In this document: one piece after another, positions 30,728-32,023 of the stretch
Numbering within the stretch: the first letter of the stretch is position 1
Layout: every line of letters starts with the position of its first letter
Source: Actinomycetota bacterium
GTDB lineage: Bacteria > Actinomycetota > Acidimicrobiia > Acidimicrobiales > Ilumatobacteraceae
Length of the DNA stretch: 32,023 bases
Assembly: GCA_027592925.1 (NCBI GenBank)
Contig: JAQCJO010000012.1
Coordinates: 1-32,023 of the forward strand
Direction of reading: 5' to 3'
The notes under the pieces: model-generated
The model's input: the letters and a program-made list of their open reading frames with translations, nothing else
Told to the model about the DNA's origin: nothing
Databases searched by the model: none
Translations under genes and position numbers: made by a program

Positions 30728-32023
30728 GTGGTCTCTAGTGTGCGGAAGTATTGGATTCTCTGGTTCGTATTCCTAGCCGTACCAGGTTCAGGATTCCTGA
30801 GATTTGATGGCATTCCATTTAGTTCTAAAACCGAGTTTGCGGTTCTTGCAGTCTCTGTTGTCGGGGCACTACTGCCTGCCGTGCGCCTCACACTTAAAAA
30901 ATTCGTGCAGGGAAGAGATGGTCTTAACGGACAGTTAGCAACACTGATACTTGCATGCGCCATCGTTGCCAAGCTCTTTACTTTTGTATTGCTACCACTC
31001 GGTGACGGATTCGAAGCGTGTTACCGAAGTATCTATGCGCCGCTGACTTCCGGTAAGTGTGAGAAGTCATTCGAAGCACCATTTCTGACTTACGACCTCA
31101 TCAACGTGCAGGGCTCGATTACGCGAATGGAACCAACCATAGATTTTGGCTCACTGGTTTCCAAAATGAGTCTTATTGGCGCCTCTAAGACGTCATGGAA
31201 ATTACCGTTCGCCAACGATTTTCCTCGACTATCCGCACCGTGGTTAGACAGACTTCCGTTCACCGCGCATTTTGGAACAATGGTAAGCGTCAAAGCACGG
31301 TCAGTGATCCCAATCGAATACATTGGCGAACTCAAGGTTGATGTTGATGGCAAGATTTACTCGGGAATCTCCTACAAAAGATTAGAGACTCTTTGGGTAC
31401 CAGTTCAGGCTGGAAAAAATAGTTTACGAATCATCTACAAGTTCGCAGAAGACAACACATCCATAGTCCCCGACATTGCGCCCGTAATTCAGGGTCCGTG
31501 GGCCCACCTCTTTGTTGGTGAGCCGATTTCACTGAAAGATGCGCGATCAAATCTGCAAGTACACATTAAGGGCTGGGTCGTAAACTTGGAGCAAAAAAGC
31601 GCTCCGAAATTTGTGGAACTACGAAACGAATCGGGTGCACGGGTGGGCAGATTTGCGACATACGCGCGTCCTGACCTAGCTGGATTTTTTCCTGATCAGT
31701 CACTCTCAAATTCTGGATTTGATTTAGTGATTCTTGCCGACAGCCTTGCACCCGGAGTGACGAAATTGACTCTTGTAGATCCAGTCGGTGGCACTCCAAT
31801 TGCAAATATCTCTCTAGATTTTGATCCTTCGTTAAGAAAACTTCAAGCAACACCTGTAATGATTGGAGAGGTTGGTCGAGGTAGCGCGTTTGATTCGACA
31901 ATGACGCTATTAAAGAATCGTTCCCCACTCGCCCCCGGCAGAATGATTGAGCCGACTAAAATACAACAAGCACTTTTATTGCTCATTGACAGCCTCGTCA
32001 TAGTGCTTCTCGCGGCGGTGAGT
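30728..32023 (+). CDS. Large membrane protein with extracytoplasmic beta domain, 3' end cut by window
   Basis: A plus-strand frame runs open from a GTG at 30728 to the last base (432 codons, no stop). Three hydrophobic helices (about 5-25, 37-55 and 68-92) are followed by about 310 residues without membrane segments, then another helix at about 412-432. The external part contains IEYIGELKVDVDGKIYSG and LETLWVPVQAGKNSLRIIYKF, a pattern like the PA14/carbohydrate-binding beta sandwiches found in membrane glycosyltransferases; that likeness is weak. TAAGAT lies 8 nt before the GTG. Codon use is AT-richer (more TTA, ATA, AGA) than in the rest of the window, hinting at transfer or a surface-polysaccharide region. 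The function is unknown. Confidence 0.75.
   Translation, partial: MVSSVRKYWILWFVFLAVPGSGFLRFDGIPFSSKTEFAVLAVSVVGALLPAVRLTLKKFVQGRDGLNGQLATLILACAIVAKLFTFVLLPLGDGFEACYRSIYAPLTSGKCEKSFEAPFLTYDLINVQGSITRMEPTIDFGSLVSKMSLIGASKTSWKLPFANDFPRLSAPWLDRLPFTAHFGTMVSVKARSVIPIEYIGELKVDVDGKIYSGISYKRLETLWVPVQAGKNSLRIIYKFAEDNTSIVPDIAPVIQGPWAHLFVGEPISLKDARSNLQVHIKGWVVNLEQKSAPKFVELRNESGARVGRFATYARPDLAGFFPDQSLSNSGFDLVILADSLAPGVTKLTLVDPVGGTPIANISLDFDPSLRKLQATPVMIGEVGRGSAFDSTMTLLKNRSPLAPGRMIEPTKIQQALLLLIDSLVIVLLAAVS

Noticed and set aside
30709-31928. Three minus-strand frames near the right edge
   Set aside because: The plus strand carries one uninterrupted 432-codon frame with membrane helices, so these are shadows.

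Overview
The window looks like a chromosomal segment of a free-living actinobacterium, probably from Acidimicrobiia (Ilumatobacter-like or freshwater acIV-like). This rests on a WhiB regulator, the actinobacterial gene order argS-lysA-hom-thrC-rho-prfA-prmC, the actinobacterial trio of MSMEG_4193-type phosphatase, DUF3090 and SCO1664-family kinase, an F420-linked FrhB-type flavoprotein, and a moderate G+C that seems low for the phylum. The lineage is an inference from gene content. I see no CRISPR array, insertion sequence or prophage.

Layout. Bases 1-1155 hold the 3' part of an S9 (prolyl oligopeptidase/DPP IV-like) peptidase. From 11819 back to 1162 a long minus-strand cluster runs argS, lysA, hom, thrC, rho, an unknown 330-aa protein, prfA, prmC: Arg-tRNA charging, aspartate-family amino acid synthesis, transcription termination and translation release. 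Two members usual for this cluster in other actinobacteria, thrB and rpmE, are missing, and the unknown protein sits in the rpmE slot. A tRNA-Arg(CCG) gene lies divergent from argS, with its 3' end duplicated in tandem. Next come yqeY (minus) and, divergent from it, a thiol-redox pair (BdbC/DsbB-like membrane oxidase plus tethered thioredoxin). A zinc-type ABC importer (znuA-znuB-znuC) follows, with two Zur-like boxes around the znuA promoter. Then come an O6-methylguanine methyltransferase, methylglyoxal synthase, a DUF805 protein with an acyl-CoA dehydrogenase, and an unusual 880-aa antiporter.

The antiporter is the standout gene: a CPA2 cation/proton antiporter whose cytoplasmic tail is not the usual RCK/TrkA domain but resembles the C-terminal two-thirds of the PII uridylyltransferase GlnD (a degenerate HD domain followed by two ACT domains). 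It suggests ion transport gated by nitrogen or amino-acid status.

The right third holds an orphan FrhB-type iron-sulfur flavoprotein, a family 5 uracil-DNA glycosylase divergent from the phosphatase/DUF3090/SCO1664/unknown operon, a small coiled-coil membrane protein, etfB-etfA, a diacylglycerol kinase-like lipid kinase convergent with a glycerophosphodiester phosphodiesterase, whiB, and a large membrane protein cut by the right edge. Acyl-CoA dehydrogenase and ETF together indicate fatty-acid or branched-acid oxidation.

A recurring pattern is a -10-like TANNNT hexamer ending 6-8 nt before the chosen start codon of many genes. This indicates widespread leaderless transcription, and I used it with Shine-Dalgarno matches to choose several starts.
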